Source: Brucella pseudogrignonensis (GTDB lineage: Bacteria > Pseudomonadota > Alphaproteobacteria > Rhizobiales > Rhizobiaceae). From it: a DNA stretch of 64,000 bases. Where the stretch lies: assembly GCF_032190615.1 (NCBI RefSeq), contig NZ_JAVLAT010000002.1, positions 506,501 through 570,500 of the forward strand. The letters are read 5' to 3'. A model generated the notes under the pieces. The model searched no databases, had not been told where the DNA came from, and saw nothing but the letters and a program-made list of their open reading frames with translations. Below, in pieces: positions 17,826-26,892 of this stretch; position 1 is the stretch's first letter; each line of letters begins with the position of its first letter. Both the position numbers and the translations under genes were made by a program.

Positions 17826-19789
17826 CCCGTGGTGGACGAATTTCAAGCGCTGTAATCGGCGTTATGATCGCTCTTGGGCTGTTTCTCTGGAACGCCAACG
17901 CGTTTTTGCCTTTTGCACAATGGCCTTCGCTGCCGTTTAATCCGCAAAGCATGAGTACCGAGCAGGTCATTCTGGCCTATGCGCTGTTTCCGCGTGCTTC
18001 CGTTGCGATTTTTGCCGGTGCAGCACTGGGGCTCGCGGGTGCTTTGCTGCAGCGTTTGCTCAACAACCCGATTGCTGATCCATCGACGCTTGGCGTGTCG
18101 TCGGGCGCGCAGCTTGCAATCGTTACGGCAACGCTGTTCTTCCCGACAGTGCTTGACCAGTTTCGCTGGGCGGTCCCGCTTTCTGGTGCTGGTGTTGCGA
18201 CCGCAATCGTGTTTCTGCTTGGCTGGCGCAGTCGGCTTGAGCCAGTCACGATGGTTGTGTCCGGTCTTCTGATCGGTGTCACATGCAGTGCGATTTCCGC
18301 CGCGATGACGCTATCGCAGGGCCAGTATCTTATGTCGCTTGTGACATGGAATGGCGGTTCGCTGAGCCAGCAGGACTGGTCATCGACGGTCGCCCTTGCT
18401 TTGCAATTCCTTGTCTGCCTCATTGCCGCAATCATGCTCAGCCGTCCGCTGACGCTTGCAAGTCTTGGTGATAGCAGTGCGCGCTCGCTGGGTGTATCGC
18501 TTTCATGGCTGCGCGTTGCGGTCGTGGCTGTCGCGGTGGTGCTGAGTGCCGGCGTTGCGGCCAGTGTCGGGCTTGTCAGTTTTATCGGTCTGGCTGCCCC
18601 TGCAATCGTCCGTGGCTTCGGGGTCAGAAAGCCGGGTTCAATCCTGCTGGCGTCACCTTTTGCTGGTGCTGTTCTTCTCTGGATCTGCGACGGAGCGGTG
18701 CAAGTTTTCGGCGCAAATCTGGGTGAGACTTTCCCGACAGGCGCGGTTACCGCGCTGATCGGCGGGCCTTTGCTGCTCTGGCTCATTCCGCGTGTGCGTT
18801 CGACAGGATCGCAGCAATCCTCACCTGCACAGGTTTTCAGACGTGCTTCAAATGCCAAACTTGGCTTGCTGCTCATCGCTCTGCTGGTCGCAGCTTTTCT
18901 CGCTCTTGCGCTTGCGCGCACGCCGGAAGGCTGGTTGCTTCTGACAGGCGAAAATCTTCGCGATATCCTGTCTTTGCGCTGGCCGCGCCTTCTGGCTGCC
19001 GCTGCCGCAGGCAGTCTGCTTGCAATGGCGGGCGCTGTTCTTCAGCGACTAACCGGCAACCCGCTGGCAAGCCCGGAAGTCATCGGCGTGAGTGGCGGAG
19101 CAGGCATAGGCTTTGCTTTAGCACTGACAGTTTTCGCCGCACCCAATAATGCGCAATTGCTGCTTTGCGCGTCCGTTGGTGCGCTGATTGCCATGCTGGT
19201 TGTGTTGAGCTTTGCGAGCCGCAGAAGGCTCTCATCCGCACGCTTGCTGCTGGCCGGCATTTCGGTCGGTTCGCTCGCATCTGCCATATTGAGCATCTTC
19301 CTCTCGATCGGCGATCAGCGGTCGTGGCAGATTCTTGCCTGGCTCAGCGGGTCATCGGCAACGGCAACGCCGGAAAGTTCGCTTTTCCTTGTCGTGTTGA
19401 CATTCACAGTGATTGGGTTGGCATTGCTCGCATCCCGCTGGTTGACCATCCTGCCGCTGGGGCAGGCGATTCCAGTGTCGCTTGGTTTGCCGGTGCGGTC
19501 TGCACGGATATTGACGATCCTGCTTGCCGCGATTGCCAGTGCAGCCGCATCGCTTCTCGTCGGCCCTTTGAGCTTCGTGGGGCTGATGGCGCCGCATATG
19601 ACGCGGCGTATGGGCTTTGATCAGGCTCAGTCGCATGTCGTGGCATCAGCCGTGCTGGGCGCGCTTTTGATGGTGATTGCTGATCTTGGTTCGCGCAATG
19701 CGACCTTCCCCTATGAGTTACCGCTGGGCCTTTTCGCAGCTTTGATCGGTGCGCCCTACCTTGCCTGGGCACTAAGTAAAAAAGGATAG
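17822..19789 (+). CDS. fhuB: Iron-siderophore ABC permease, fused double FhuB
   Basis: A 655-residue inner-membrane permease in which two FecCD/BtuC-type halves are fused head to tail, as in E. coli FhuB. The first half shows LGLAGALLQRLLNNPIADPSTLGVSSGAQL and ends near VTALIGGPLLLWLIPR; the second repeats this as MAGAVLQRLTGNPLASPEVIGVSGGAG and ends with LIGAPYLAWAL. About 18-20 membrane segments are expected. The GTG start at 17822 overlaps the fhuD TGA (GTGA). No fhuC-type ATPase gene follows or precedes, so the ATPase must be encoded elsewhere or shared. Confidence 0.93.
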   Translation: MTRGGRISSAVIGVMIALGLFLWNANAFLPFAQWPSLPFNPQSMSTEQVILAYALFPRASVAIFAGAALGLAGALLQRLLNNPIADPSTLGVSSGAQLAIVTATLFFPTVLDQFRWAVPLSGAGVATAIVFLLGWRSRLEPVTMVVSGLLIGVTCSAISAAMTLSQGQYLMSLVTWNGGSLSQQDWSSTVALALQFLVCLIAAIMLSRPLTLASLGDSSARSLGVSLSWLRVAVVAVAVVLSAGVAASVGLVSFIGLAAPAIVRGFGVRKPGSILLASPFAGAVLLWICDGAVQVFGANLGETFPTGAVTALIGGPLLLWLIPRVRSTGSQQSSPAQVFRRASNAKLGLLLIALLVAAFLALALARTPEGWLLLTGENLRDILSLRWPRLLAAAAAGSLLAMAGAVLQRLTGNPLASPEVIGVSGGAGIGFALALTVFAAPNNAQLLLCASVGALIAMLVVLSFASRRRLSSARLLLAGISVGSLASAILSIFLSIGDQRSWQILAWLSGSSATATPESSLFLVVLTFTVIGLALLASRWLTILPLGQAIPVSLGLPVRSARILTILLAAIASAAASLLVGPLSFVGLMAPHMTRRMGFDQAQSHVVASAVLGALLMVIADLGSRNATFPYELPLGLFAALIGAPYLAWALSKKG

Positions 19790-19793
19790 TCCG

Positions 19794-20378
19794 ATGAACA
19801 CGAACACGCCGCTCTGGACGGATTCTCCGGAGCGATACGGGCTTGTGAGCCGGATTCTGCATTGGGCAATGGCCTATATTCTGCTCTGGCAGTTTGTGAT
19901 GATCCTTTCGTGGAAAATGGTTGGCCCTTCACCGGTGCTTGATGCCATCAGGGTTTTCGGTCCGGCACATGGAACGGTCGGGTTTCTGACGATTGTACTG
20001 GTTGTCGTGCGTGGCATCTGGGCATTCATCAATCGCAATCAGCGCCCGCCGCATCAAGCAGGACTGATGGGCAAACTGGCGCGCATTGCACATCATGCTT
20101 TCTATGTGCTGCTGTTCGCCATTCCGGCTCTGGCACTGTTTCGCGCCTATGGCAGCGGTAAAGGACGCGAGCAATGGGGCATCAATATTGTCCCTGCAAC
20201 GGGCGAGAAAGTGGAATGGATGATGGCACCCGCAAATGCGCTGCACAGCCTGCTTTCATGGGTTCTGTGCGTGTTGATTGTCGCTCACATACTGGCCGCG
20301 CTGTGTCATCGGTTTTTTCTTAAAGACGGTATTCTCTCACGCATGGCTGGCCCGATGCGCTCCAATTTCTCACTTTAA
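19794..20378 (+). CDS. Cytochrome b561-family membrane protein
   Basis: A 194-residue protein of the bacterial cytochrome b561 family with four membrane segments. Candidate haem-ligating histidines are in LHWAMAY (segment 1), HGTVGF (segment 2), IAHHAFYVLL (segment 3) and ALHSLLSW/IVAHILAALCH (segment 4). It starts 4 nt after the fhuB stop, so it belongs to the siderophore operon. A role in moving electrons across the membrane to reduce the imported ferric siderophore is a reasonable inference from this position but is not shown by the sequence. Confidence 0.85.
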   Translation: MNTNTPLWTDSPERYGLVSRILHWAMAYILLWQFVMILSWKMVGPSPVLDAIRVFGPAHGTVGFLTIVLVVVRGIWAFINRNQRPPHQAGLMGKLARIAHHAFYVLLFAIPALALFRAYGSGKGREQWGINIVPATGEKVEWMMAPANALHSLLSWVLCVLIVAHILAALCHRFFLKDGILSRMAGPMRSNFSL

Positions 20379-20423
20379 CGCGCATCTTTTCCGAAAACCG
20401 TTTCACACTTTTCGGGATGCGTT
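20379..20423. repeat. Dispersed intergenic palindrome, copy A
   Basis: A ~45-nt hairpin: outer arms CGCATC/GATGCG and inner arms CCGAAAA/TTTTCGG around CCGTTTCACAC. Three more copies lie at 40250-40295, 49600-49646 and 62461-62505. This copy separates the convergent cytochrome b561 and LysR genes. Confidence 0.85.
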
Positions 20424-20429
20424 CCAAAT

Positions 20430-21317
20430 TCAGAGTTTTGCCGCAAGGAAGTCGATAAAGGCACGGATACGCGCGGCGAGGTGAGGGTGGCCGGGGAAAA
20501 CCGCATGGATTTTCTCAGGCTCCGCAGGCGACCATGCGGCCAGCACTTCCACCAGTCGCCCGCTTGCCAGATCATCGGCAACAGTATGCTCTCCGGTCTT
20601 CATCAGCCCGCCGCCTTCGATGCAGATGCGTCTTAGGATCGTGCCGTCGCTGCCAAGAAAATTGCCGGAAACCACCTGTCGAATGCTATGGCCCGTATCT
20701 GGGTCGGCAAACTCCCATTCACTCGGCTGGAAATTATAGCGCAGACAATTATGCGTTTTGAGGTCTTCCGGTCTCTGTGGCGTGCCGTGCTTTTCCAGAT
20801 AAAGCGGTGAGGCAACGACCAGCCGCCGCATCAGCGTGATGGGGCGGGCTTTTAACGCCGAATCCTTCAACACGCCGGAGCGGATCGCAAGATCGGTTCG
20901 CTCCTGCCAGAGATCGATAATGCTGTCGTTTAAGGTAATATCCAGCTCGACCTCCGGATATAGTTTCAGAAATTCAGGCACCAGCGGCATGATGACCGTT
21001 GCACCAAAGCCGACCGTCGAACTGACACGCAAAGGGCCGCGTACTGCCGCCTGTGCGCCATCGGTGATGCGCGCCTCCATTTCGGTCAGCCGGTCGAGCA
21101 GGCTGCGCGCTTCCGCCAGATAGATTTCACCTTCCGGTGTCGGCGTCAGACTGCGGGTGGACCGCACCAGCAAACGCACCTGCAAGCGATCTTCCAGCCT
21201 CGAGACAAGACGGCTGATCGCTGATGGTGTTATGTTGAGCTGACGGGCGGCAGCGGAAAAGCTGCCTGTTGCCACTGCGCGCGCAAAGACTTCCATTTCA
21301 CCAAAGCGGTTATCCAA
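20430..21317 (-). CDS. LysR-family transcriptional regulator
   Basis: A 295-residue regulator with an N-terminal helix-turn-helix (MEVFARAVATGSFSAAARQL...PSAISRLVSRLE) and a C-terminal effector domain (RGPLRVSSTVGFGATVIMPL, GRLVEVLAAW). It belongs to the subgroup that often represses or activates a divergent gene; the divergent neighbour 108 bp away is an MFS exporter, which is the likely target. ATP-type boxes such as TATCA repeats occur in the gap (21357-21375) but no clean palindrome was seen. Confidence 0.9.
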   Translation of the reverse strand: MDNRFGEMEVFARAVATGSFSAAARQLNITPSAISRLVSRLEDRLQVRLLVRSTRSLTPTPEGEIYLAEARSLLDRLTEMEARITDGAQAAVRGPLRVSSTVGFGATVIMPLVPEFLKLYPEVELDITLNDSIIDLWQERTDLAIRSGVLKDSALKARPITLMRRLVVASPLYLEKHGTPQRPEDLKTHNCLRYNFQPSEWEFADPDTGHSIRQVVSGNFLGSDGTILRRICIEGGGLMKTGEHTVADDLASGRLVEVLAAWSPAEPEKIHAVFPGHPHLAARIRAFIDFLAAKL

Positions 21318-21425
21318 AGCATCACCTGTGAATTTGATGAACAGCTGTATGCAGTATTATCACTCTTATCATTTGATATCCAGAGAGCGATATGGAGACA
21401 AAGTTAAACAACAGGAACTCCTCCC

Positions 21426-22610
21426 ATGCCTGTCGCTCTCATTGCTCTTACGATCGCTGCCTATGCGATCGGGACGACCGAATTTGTGATCGTTGGCTTG
21501 CTGCCGACGGTCGCTTCGGATCTGAATATCACTTTGCCGCTCGCCGGATTGATCGTCAGCGTTTATGCGCTTGGCGTCACCTTTGGCGCTCCAATCCTCA
21601 CGGCCCTGACCGGTCGTCTTGAACGCAAGCCATTGCTGCTCGGCCTGATGGCGCTGTTCATCGCTGGCAACATGGTTGCAGCTTCTGCCCCAAGCTATGA
21701 AATCCTGATGGTCGGGCGCGTGCTGTCGGCCTTTGCGCACGGCGTTTTCTTCTCGGTCGGTGCCACCATCGCGGCTGATCTCGTGCCGGAAAACAAACGT
21801 GCTTCGGCTATCGCCATGATGTTCATGGGCCTGACAATTGCAATCGTTACCGGCGTGCCGCTCGGCACATGGATCGGCCAGAACTTTGGCTGGCGTGCAA
21901 CCTTCTGGGCTGTTTCGGCTATCGGCCTTGTGGCTCTCGTCGGTATTGCAGCCCTTCTGCCGCGTGCATTGCCGAAGGCTGAACCAGCATCGCTCATGGA
22001 TCAGCTGCGTGTTCTGGGCTCTGGTCGCTTGCTGATTGTCTATGGCATGACGGCACTTGGTTATGGCGGTACGTTTGTGGCCTTCACCTATCTCACCCCG
22101 ATCCTGCAGGATATTACCGGCTTTTCCGCAGATTCCGTCAGCTACATTCTCGTGCTTTATGGCATTGCCATTGCCATCGGCAATATCGTCGGTGGACGCA
22201 TTTCAAACGCCGATCCGGTGCGTGCGCTGACTGTTCTGTTCGTGTTGCAGGCGATTGTGCTGGTGCTGTTCAGCTTTAGTGCTGTGTCCCCGCTTTTCAC
22301 GCTGATCACGCTTGCGGCCCTCGGCTTCCTGCAGTTCGCAAATGTTCCCGGTCTGCAGCTCTATGTGGTGCAGCTTGCCAAGGAATACCGTCCGGGGGCT
22401 GTCGATGTCGCTTCCGCGCTGAATATTGCAGCGTTCAATCTCGGCATTGCGCTTGGCGCCTGGCTCGGAGGCATGGTGGTCGAAAGCCAGCTCGGTCTCG
22501 TCTCAACCCCTTGGGTTGGTGCAATTCTCGTCGCGGGTGCTCTTGGCCTCACAGTTTTGAGCGGCGTGCTTGACCGCCGCACCGAAACCCGCGTTGCAAC
22601 CGTTGTTTGA
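21426..22610 (+). CDS. MFS drug/sugar efflux transporter, AraJ/YdhP type
   Basis: A 12-segment major facilitator of 394 residues in the DHA1 group. It starts with ALIALTIAAYAIGTTEFVIVGLLP, typical of the AraJ/YdhP/Cmx branch, and has GRLERKPLLL between segments 2 and 3 and GVPLGTWIGQNFGWRATFW at segment 5 (antiporter motif C region). AGGA lies about 9 nt before the ATG. A terminator follows at 22639. It is divergent from a LysR gene. Substrate cannot be assigned. Confidence 0.88.
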   Translation: MPVALIALTIAAYAIGTTEFVIVGLLPTVASDLNITLPLAGLIVSVYALGVTFGAPILTALTGRLERKPLLLGLMALFIAGNMVAASAPSYEILMVGRVLSAFAHGVFFSVGATIAADLVPENKRASAIAMMFMGLTIAIVTGVPLGTWIGQNFGWRATFWAVSAIGLVALVGIAALLPRALPKAEPASLMDQLRVLGSGRLLIVYGMTALGYGGTFVAFTYLTPILQDITGFSADSVSYILVLYGIAIAIGNIVGGRISNADPVRALTVLFVLQAIVLVLFSFSAVSPLFTLITLAALGFLQFANVPGLQLYVVQLAKEYRPGAVDVASALNIAAFNLGIALGAWLGGMVVESQLGLVSTPWVGAILVAGALGLTVLSGVLDRRTETRVATVV

Positions 22611-22638
22611 TTTAACCTTGGCACCACAAAAGTATAAG

Positions 22639-22661
22639 GACGGCACAAGCCGTCTTTTTTT
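22639..22661 (+). terminator. Rho-independent terminator of the MFS gene
   Basis: GACGGC (22639-22644) pairs with GCCGTC (22649-22654), loop ACAA, followed by seven T. Confidence 0.88.
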
Positions 22662-22672
22662 CGCGACATGCT

Positions 22673-24250
22673 TTATCGCTGCACTTTCATGCCAACATAA
22701 ATGCTGTTGGCGTGGTACTCGCGATAGGAAATCTGGCTGGTTTGAAACTCATGCCGTAGTCGTGCATCAATGCCGACAAAGCGATTGATCCAGTATGTCG
22801 CACCAATCTGGGCGCCGATGGTGTAATCCGTGCCAGTGCCATCCTTGTTGTCGCGGATATTGAGATCAAGTTTGCCGTTGAGGCTTAGATCAGAGCGTAC
22901 ACGTCGTGTGACCTCAAGGCTAGCAAAGTGTAGCAGTGCGCCTGCAACACCCGGCGTTGTCGAGGTATCCACCATGGTGCGGGCATAAAGCTGTACGTCG
23001 GTTCCACGTAATGGCGACCAGTTGATGGCTGCCGCAAGCGATGGGCCGCTGACATCTGCGAGGCGGGAATCGTCGCTATTGGCACGCATGTAGCCCGCTG
23101 AGAATTCGCCATTGAATTTTTCACCGCGATCAAACATGAGACCTGCGCGCAACCCATATTGTGAGCCGCTGCGCTCATAGCCGTTACTGTCTACCCGTTC
23201 ATCGAAGATCCGCTTTCCGAGTTCGACTTCGGCGAAGGGCTTAAGCGCAGGCGAAATCGCGAAACCGCCGCGCAGCGTTACGCTGGCATAGGTATTGTCG
23301 CGGTCCTTCTGACTGACAGTGCCACCAGACGAAAGTTCTGCATTGCCGTAGCTGTCATGCTCAAGGCGACCTGTGGCGCGACCAAATACCAGCCCGGTGT
23401 CACGTTCGATGCCTAGGCTGCCGTTGATCGTATGGACAAGCGGGCGTTTCAAGGCATCCGTCACGCCGTTGGGGCTTGATGCGCTTTCACGGCGCAGCTT
23501 ATAGCCTGCGCCTGCATTCACGGTTGTCTGGTCGCTCAAATCAAAACGCAAATTGCCTTGAACATCGACGCGAGGTTCTGAAACGTCCTGCCCGGAGATT
23601 GATTTGCTCATCGTGCCGGAAGCATCGATTTTCGCCTCATGGCGTCCCCAATCCGATTCCGCATTGAGACGGAGAGTTGTTTCCGACAACACGGCGCTTG
23701 AACCTGTCGAACTGTTGTCACCGTTGGTCGTCGCGCGAATGCCTTGTTCGAGTGAGGGACGCAGTATGAAATTACCAGTACGAATGCCGATTGGAGCGAA
23801 TAGATCCGCTCCCTGTGTTGCACGGCGACCCTGTTCAGGAAGCATAGGCAGGTTCTCACGGCGGGCACGGCCGGTATCTTCGCGTTCTTGCACTGTGATC
23901 GCACCAACCGGCATATTGTCGGTGGCCAGAAAACGTGGAGCTTCTTCTTCTGAAAGCTTTGTTGCTGCTGATGCCCCAGTGGGCTTCGGCGGGGCAGGGG
24001 GGGTGTAGGAATCGTCTTGAAAGTCGTCCTGTGAAGACGTATTCAGATTTGCAGGATCGCCATCGCGATAGGTGTCGTTTTCATTTGAAGAAACGAAGAG
24101 GTTGTCGTCGCCGAGGCTGCCGCGTAGCGAGACGTCTTGAGAAAATGCTGGCGAATTGCTGATTGCCAAGGCGCATCCTGCCAGCAACAGGCTTCTCAGC
24201 CTGCGGGCAAAAGGCGAGGGAGCGCCGGATGGGATATTCGCAAAAAGCAT
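22673..24250 (-). CDS. Outer-membrane beta-barrel protein (OMP_b-brl_2 type)
   Basis: About 525 residues. A signal sequence (RRLRSLLLAGCALAISNSPAFSQ) is followed by an acidic, Pro-rich low-complexity stretch and then a long series of alternating amphipathic strands (for example NFILRPSLEQGIRATTN, FEVELGKR-type and YTIGAQIGATYWINRFVGIDARLRHEF) that ends in YVGMKVQR. This resembles the outer membrane beta-barrel proteins (DUF2320) found in rhizobial and vibrio polysaccharide loci. The start is uncertain: ATG 24250 gives the best signal peptide, ATG 24298 is also possible, and neither has a strong ribosome site. It diverges from kdsD. Function unknown. Confidence 0.72.
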   Translation of the reverse strand: MLFANIPSGAPSPFARRLRSLLLAGCALAISNSPAFSQDVSLRGSLGDDNLFVSSNENDTYRDGDPANLNTSSQDDFQDDSYTPPAPPKPTGASAATKLSEEEAPRFLATDNMPVGAITVQEREDTGRARRENLPMLPEQGRRATQGADLFAPIGIRTGNFILRPSLEQGIRATTNGDNSSTGSSAVLSETTLRLNAESDWGRHEAKIDASGTMSKSISGQDVSEPRVDVQGNLRFDLSDQTTVNAGAGYKLRRESASSPNGVTDALKRPLVHTINGSLGIERDTGLVFGRATGRLEHDSYGNAELSSGGTVSQKDRDNTYASVTLRGGFAISPALKPFAEVELGKRIFDERVDSNGYERSGSQYGLRAGLMFDRGEKFNGEFSAGYMRANSDDSRLADVSGPSLAAAINWSPLRGTDVQLYARTMVDTSTTPGVAGALLHFASLEVTRRVRSDLSLNGKLDLNIRDNKDGTGTDYTIGAQIGATYWINRFVGIDARLRHEFQTSQISYREYHANSIYVGMKVQR

Positions 24251-24394
24251 ATTGTCTTCAAATCGTTGCAACGTGGTAATTGAACGGTAAACGCACATGG
24301 TTAATTCTTTATTGATTATAGCGTCCGGCGCTGCTCTCATGTGCGTCAACAAATGCTTGGACAAGCTGCAATGAAGGCGCTAACCGTTGGCATC

Positions 24395-25396
24395 ATGACA
24401 AAGCTCGACACGACACACGAAGTCGCGCCTGCGGAGGATTCGATTGCCTCGGCTCTGCGCACGATCAGAACCGAAAATACGGGTCTTTTGGCGCTGGAAG
24501 ATGCGCTGAACAATGGCCTGTCTGCACCGTTTGCTGAAGCAGTAAAGACGATCGTTGGCTCTAAAGGCCGTCTGGTAGTGACAGGCGTTGGTAAAAGCGG
24601 CCATATTGGTGCCAAGCTTGCAGCAACATTCGCTTCCACGGGCACTTCGGCTTTCTTCGTGCATTCTGCCGAAGCCAATCATGGCGACCTTGGCATGATC
24701 GGCAAGGATGACGTCATTCTCGCGATTTCTTGGTCCGGCGAAACGGCGGAACTCAAGGGTATTGTTAACTATTCGCAGCGCTTCCGCATTCCGCTGATCG
24801 CAATTACTGCGGGCGAGGAATCAGCCCTTGGACGTGCGGCCAATGTCGTGCTGTTGCTGCCAAAGGCGCTAGAAGCCTGCCCGCACGGACTTGCTCCGAC
24901 CACGTCGACAATGATGCAGTTGGCCATTGGGGATGCGCTTGCAATTGCTCTTCTCGAAGCACGCGGTTTCAGCCCAACAGATTTTAAAACCTTCCATCCG
25001 GGAGGCTCACTCGGTGCGAGCCTCGTTCATGTGCGCGAAATCATGCATAAGGGTGACCGTCTGCCGCTGGTCACTGTTGGCACAAAGATGCCGGAAGCCA
25101 TGAAGGTACAGGCGCAGAAGAGTTTCGGTTGCGTCATCGTTGTCGATCAGGATGGGCTGCTGGCAGGCTTTATTTCAGATGGCGATATTTCACGAAATCT
25201 GAGCCGCAATCTTTCAGAACTGACTGTTGATGACATCATGACACGTAAGCCGAGGACGATTGATAAGAATTTGCTGACAAGCGCAGCGCTAAGTCTCATC
25301 AATGAAAAGCATATCGGCGCATTGATCGTTGTTGAAGACAATCGACCAATTGGCCTCGTACACTTCCATGATCTGCTCCGTATCGGGGTAGCATGA
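24395..25396 (+). CDS. kdsD: Arabinose-5-phosphate isomerase
   Basis: It converts ribulose 5-phosphate to arabinose 5-phosphate, the first step of Kdo synthesis for LPS. The 333-residue protein has a SIS domain (GVGKSGHIGAKLAATFASTGT, then AEANHGDLGMI and SWSGETAELK) and two CBS domains (IMHKGDRLPLV and DDIMTRKPRTIDKN regions), the KdsD/KpsF/GutQ layout. ATG 24395 is chosen because it gives the usual family length; in-frame ATGs at 24371 and 24353 are possible and no clear ribosome site decides. Confidence 0.9.
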   Translation: MTKLDTTHEVAPAEDSIASALRTIRTENTGLLALEDALNNGLSAPFAEAVKTIVGSKGRLVVTGVGKSGHIGAKLAATFASTGTSAFFVHSAEANHGDLGMIGKDDVILAISWSGETAELKGIVNYSQRFRIPLIAITAGEESALGRAANVVLLLPKALEACPHGLAPTTSTMMQLAIGDALAIALLEARGFSPTDFKTFHPGGSLGASLVHVREIMHKGDRLPLVTVGTKMPEAMKVQAQKSFGCVIVVDQDGLLAGFISDGDISRNLSRNLSELTVDDIMTRKPRTIDKNLLTSAALSLINEKHIGALIVVEDNRPIGLVHFHDLLRIGVA

Positions 25397-25414
25397 GTTT
25401 GCGGAAGTGGCTGC

Positions 25415-25873
25415 TTAAACTGCCACTTCCATCTCAAGCGTTATCGGATCAAACGACACAATATGAACCTCGGTACCTGCGGGTAAGTCCGGGCCTTTGA
25501 TACGCCATGTCGTGTCATTGATGCGGATGCGGCCCCGACCGTTTATGATTGGTTCGGTAAGAGTTGCGCGCTGACCGACCAGCTGATCTCCGCGACGATT
25601 GAGCAGTGGTTCATCCTGACGGCCGCTGGAGCCAAAAACGCGGCGTCCCACCAGCGCAAAAACCACAGCAAAAACGAGAAACAGCACGATTTGCAATTGC
25701 CAACCGAAGTCCGCAATTGAACCGAGCAGGAAAGCCAGGACACCTGTTATAAGGGCTGCAAGGCCAAACCAGATGAAGAAAATGCCGGGCGCCAGAATTT
25801 CCAGAATGAGCAGGACGAGTCCTAAAACGAACCAGCCCCAAAGCCCAAGCTGTGACAGGAAATTGATAATCAT
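25415..25873 (-). CDS. NfeD-family membrane protein
   Basis: A 152-residue short NfeD protein. Two or three N-terminal membrane segments (WGWFVLGLVLLILEILAPGIFFIWFGLAALITGVLAFLL in parts) are followed by a small OB-fold domain (VGQRATLTEPIINGRGRIRINDTTWRIKGPDLPAGTEVHIV), as in E. coli YbbK/YbbL-type partners. It starts 15 nt after the paraslipin gene; NfeD and SPFH proteins are a known functional pair in membrane organisation and quality control. Confidence 0.9.
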   Translation of the reverse strand: MIINFLSQLGLWGWFVLGLVLLILEILAPGIFFIWFGLAALITGVLAFLLGSIADFGWQLQIVLFLVFAVVFALVGRRVFGSSGRQDEPLLNRRGDQLVGQRATLTEPIINGRGRIRINDTTWRIKGPDLPAGTEVHIVSFDPITLEMEVAV

Positions 25874-25888
25874 GACGCCCTGCCTGTT

Positions 25889-26875
25889 TTAGCTACGAGT
25901 GGTGGGAACGCTGCGCGAGCGTGGTGCTGGCGCAGTCGGTGTCGGGTCAACCGAATGGTTGCCATCGCCAAACACTTCCTTGGCGATCGCACCGATACCA
26001 GCCAGCGAGCCAATCACCGAGCTTGCTTCAAGTGGCATCAATACCACTTTCTGGTTCTTGGCGCTGGCGATATTGCCGAGTGCCTCGGTATATTTCTGCG
26101 CAACAAAATAGTTGAGTGCTTGCACGTTGCCGCTCGCCACAGCATCAGAAACAAGTGTCGTTGCGCGTGCTTCTGCTTCCGCCAGACGTTCACGCGCCTC
26201 AGCTTCGCGTTTTGCAGCTTCGAGCTTACCTTCAGCTTCCAGAATCTGGGATTGCTTCTGACCTTCAGCACGCAAAATCTGCGCATTGCGGTCGCCCTCT
26301 GCTTCCAGAACCTGCGCACGCTTATCGCGCTCCGCCTTCATCTGGCGTGCCATTGAGGTCACAATATCAGCCGGTGGGTTAATGTCTTTAATCTCTACAC
26401 GGGTCATTTTCAGACCCCATGGATGCGCTGCATCATCGACGATACGCAACAGGCGATCATTGATCGCATCACGGTTGGAAAGCAGTTCGTCCAGATCCAT
26501 TGAGCCCATAACAGAACGGATATTTGTCATGGTGAGATTCAGGATTGCATATTGCAGATTGGAAACCTGATAAGCGGCCTGTGCTGCGTTGAGTACCTGA
26601 TAGAAAGCCACGCCATCGACACCCACGATTGCATTGTCGCGGGTGATAACTTCCTGCGTTGGAACGTCGAGCACCTGTTCCATCATATTGAGCTTTGCAC
26701 CAATGCGATCAAAGAAAGGCACGATGAGATTGAGGCCCGGCATCAGCGTGCGGGTGTAGCGGCCAAAACGCTCGACTGTGTAGTTATAGCCTTGGGGCAC
26801 AGTCTTGATGCCAGCAAAAAGCGTAATCAGAACGAGTGCAGCTAAAATCAGCAGCGTAATGTCAAAACCAGTCAT
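25889..26875 (-). CDS. qmcA: SPFH/band 7 paraslipin, QmcA type
   Basis: A 328-residue membrane-anchored SPFH protein. One N-terminal segment ([17 protein letters not shown]) precedes the band 7 domain ([34 protein letters not shown]) and a long coiled region with repeated AEG units ([34 protein letters not shown]), typical of QmcA/stomatin-like proteins. It lies 17 nt after hemH and 15 nt before nfeD, so the three genes probably form one transcript. The molecular role is membrane quality control by analogy only. Confidence 0.92.
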   Translation of the reverse strand: MTGFDITLLILAALVLITLFAGIKTVPQGYNYTVERFGRYTRTLMPGLNLIVPFFDRIGAKLNMMEQVLDVPTQEVITRDNAIVGVDGVAFYQVLNAAQAAYQVSNLQYAILNLTMTNIRSVMGSMDLDELLSNRDAINDRLLRIVDDAAHPWGLKMTRVEIKDINPPADIVTSMARQMKAERDKRAQVLEAEGDRNAQILRAEGQKQSQILEAEGKLEAAKREAEARERLAEAEARATTLVSDAVASGNVQALNYFVAQKYTEALGNIASAKNQKVVLMPLEASSVIGSLAGIGAIAKEVFGDGNHSVDPTPTAPAPRSRSVPTTRS

Positions 26876-26892
26876 TATCCAAACCCTTTAAA

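Noticed and set aside
17977..18921. Antisense frame of 314 codons inside fhuB
   Set aside because: Arg/Ser/Ala-rich shadow of a GC-rich membrane protein gene.
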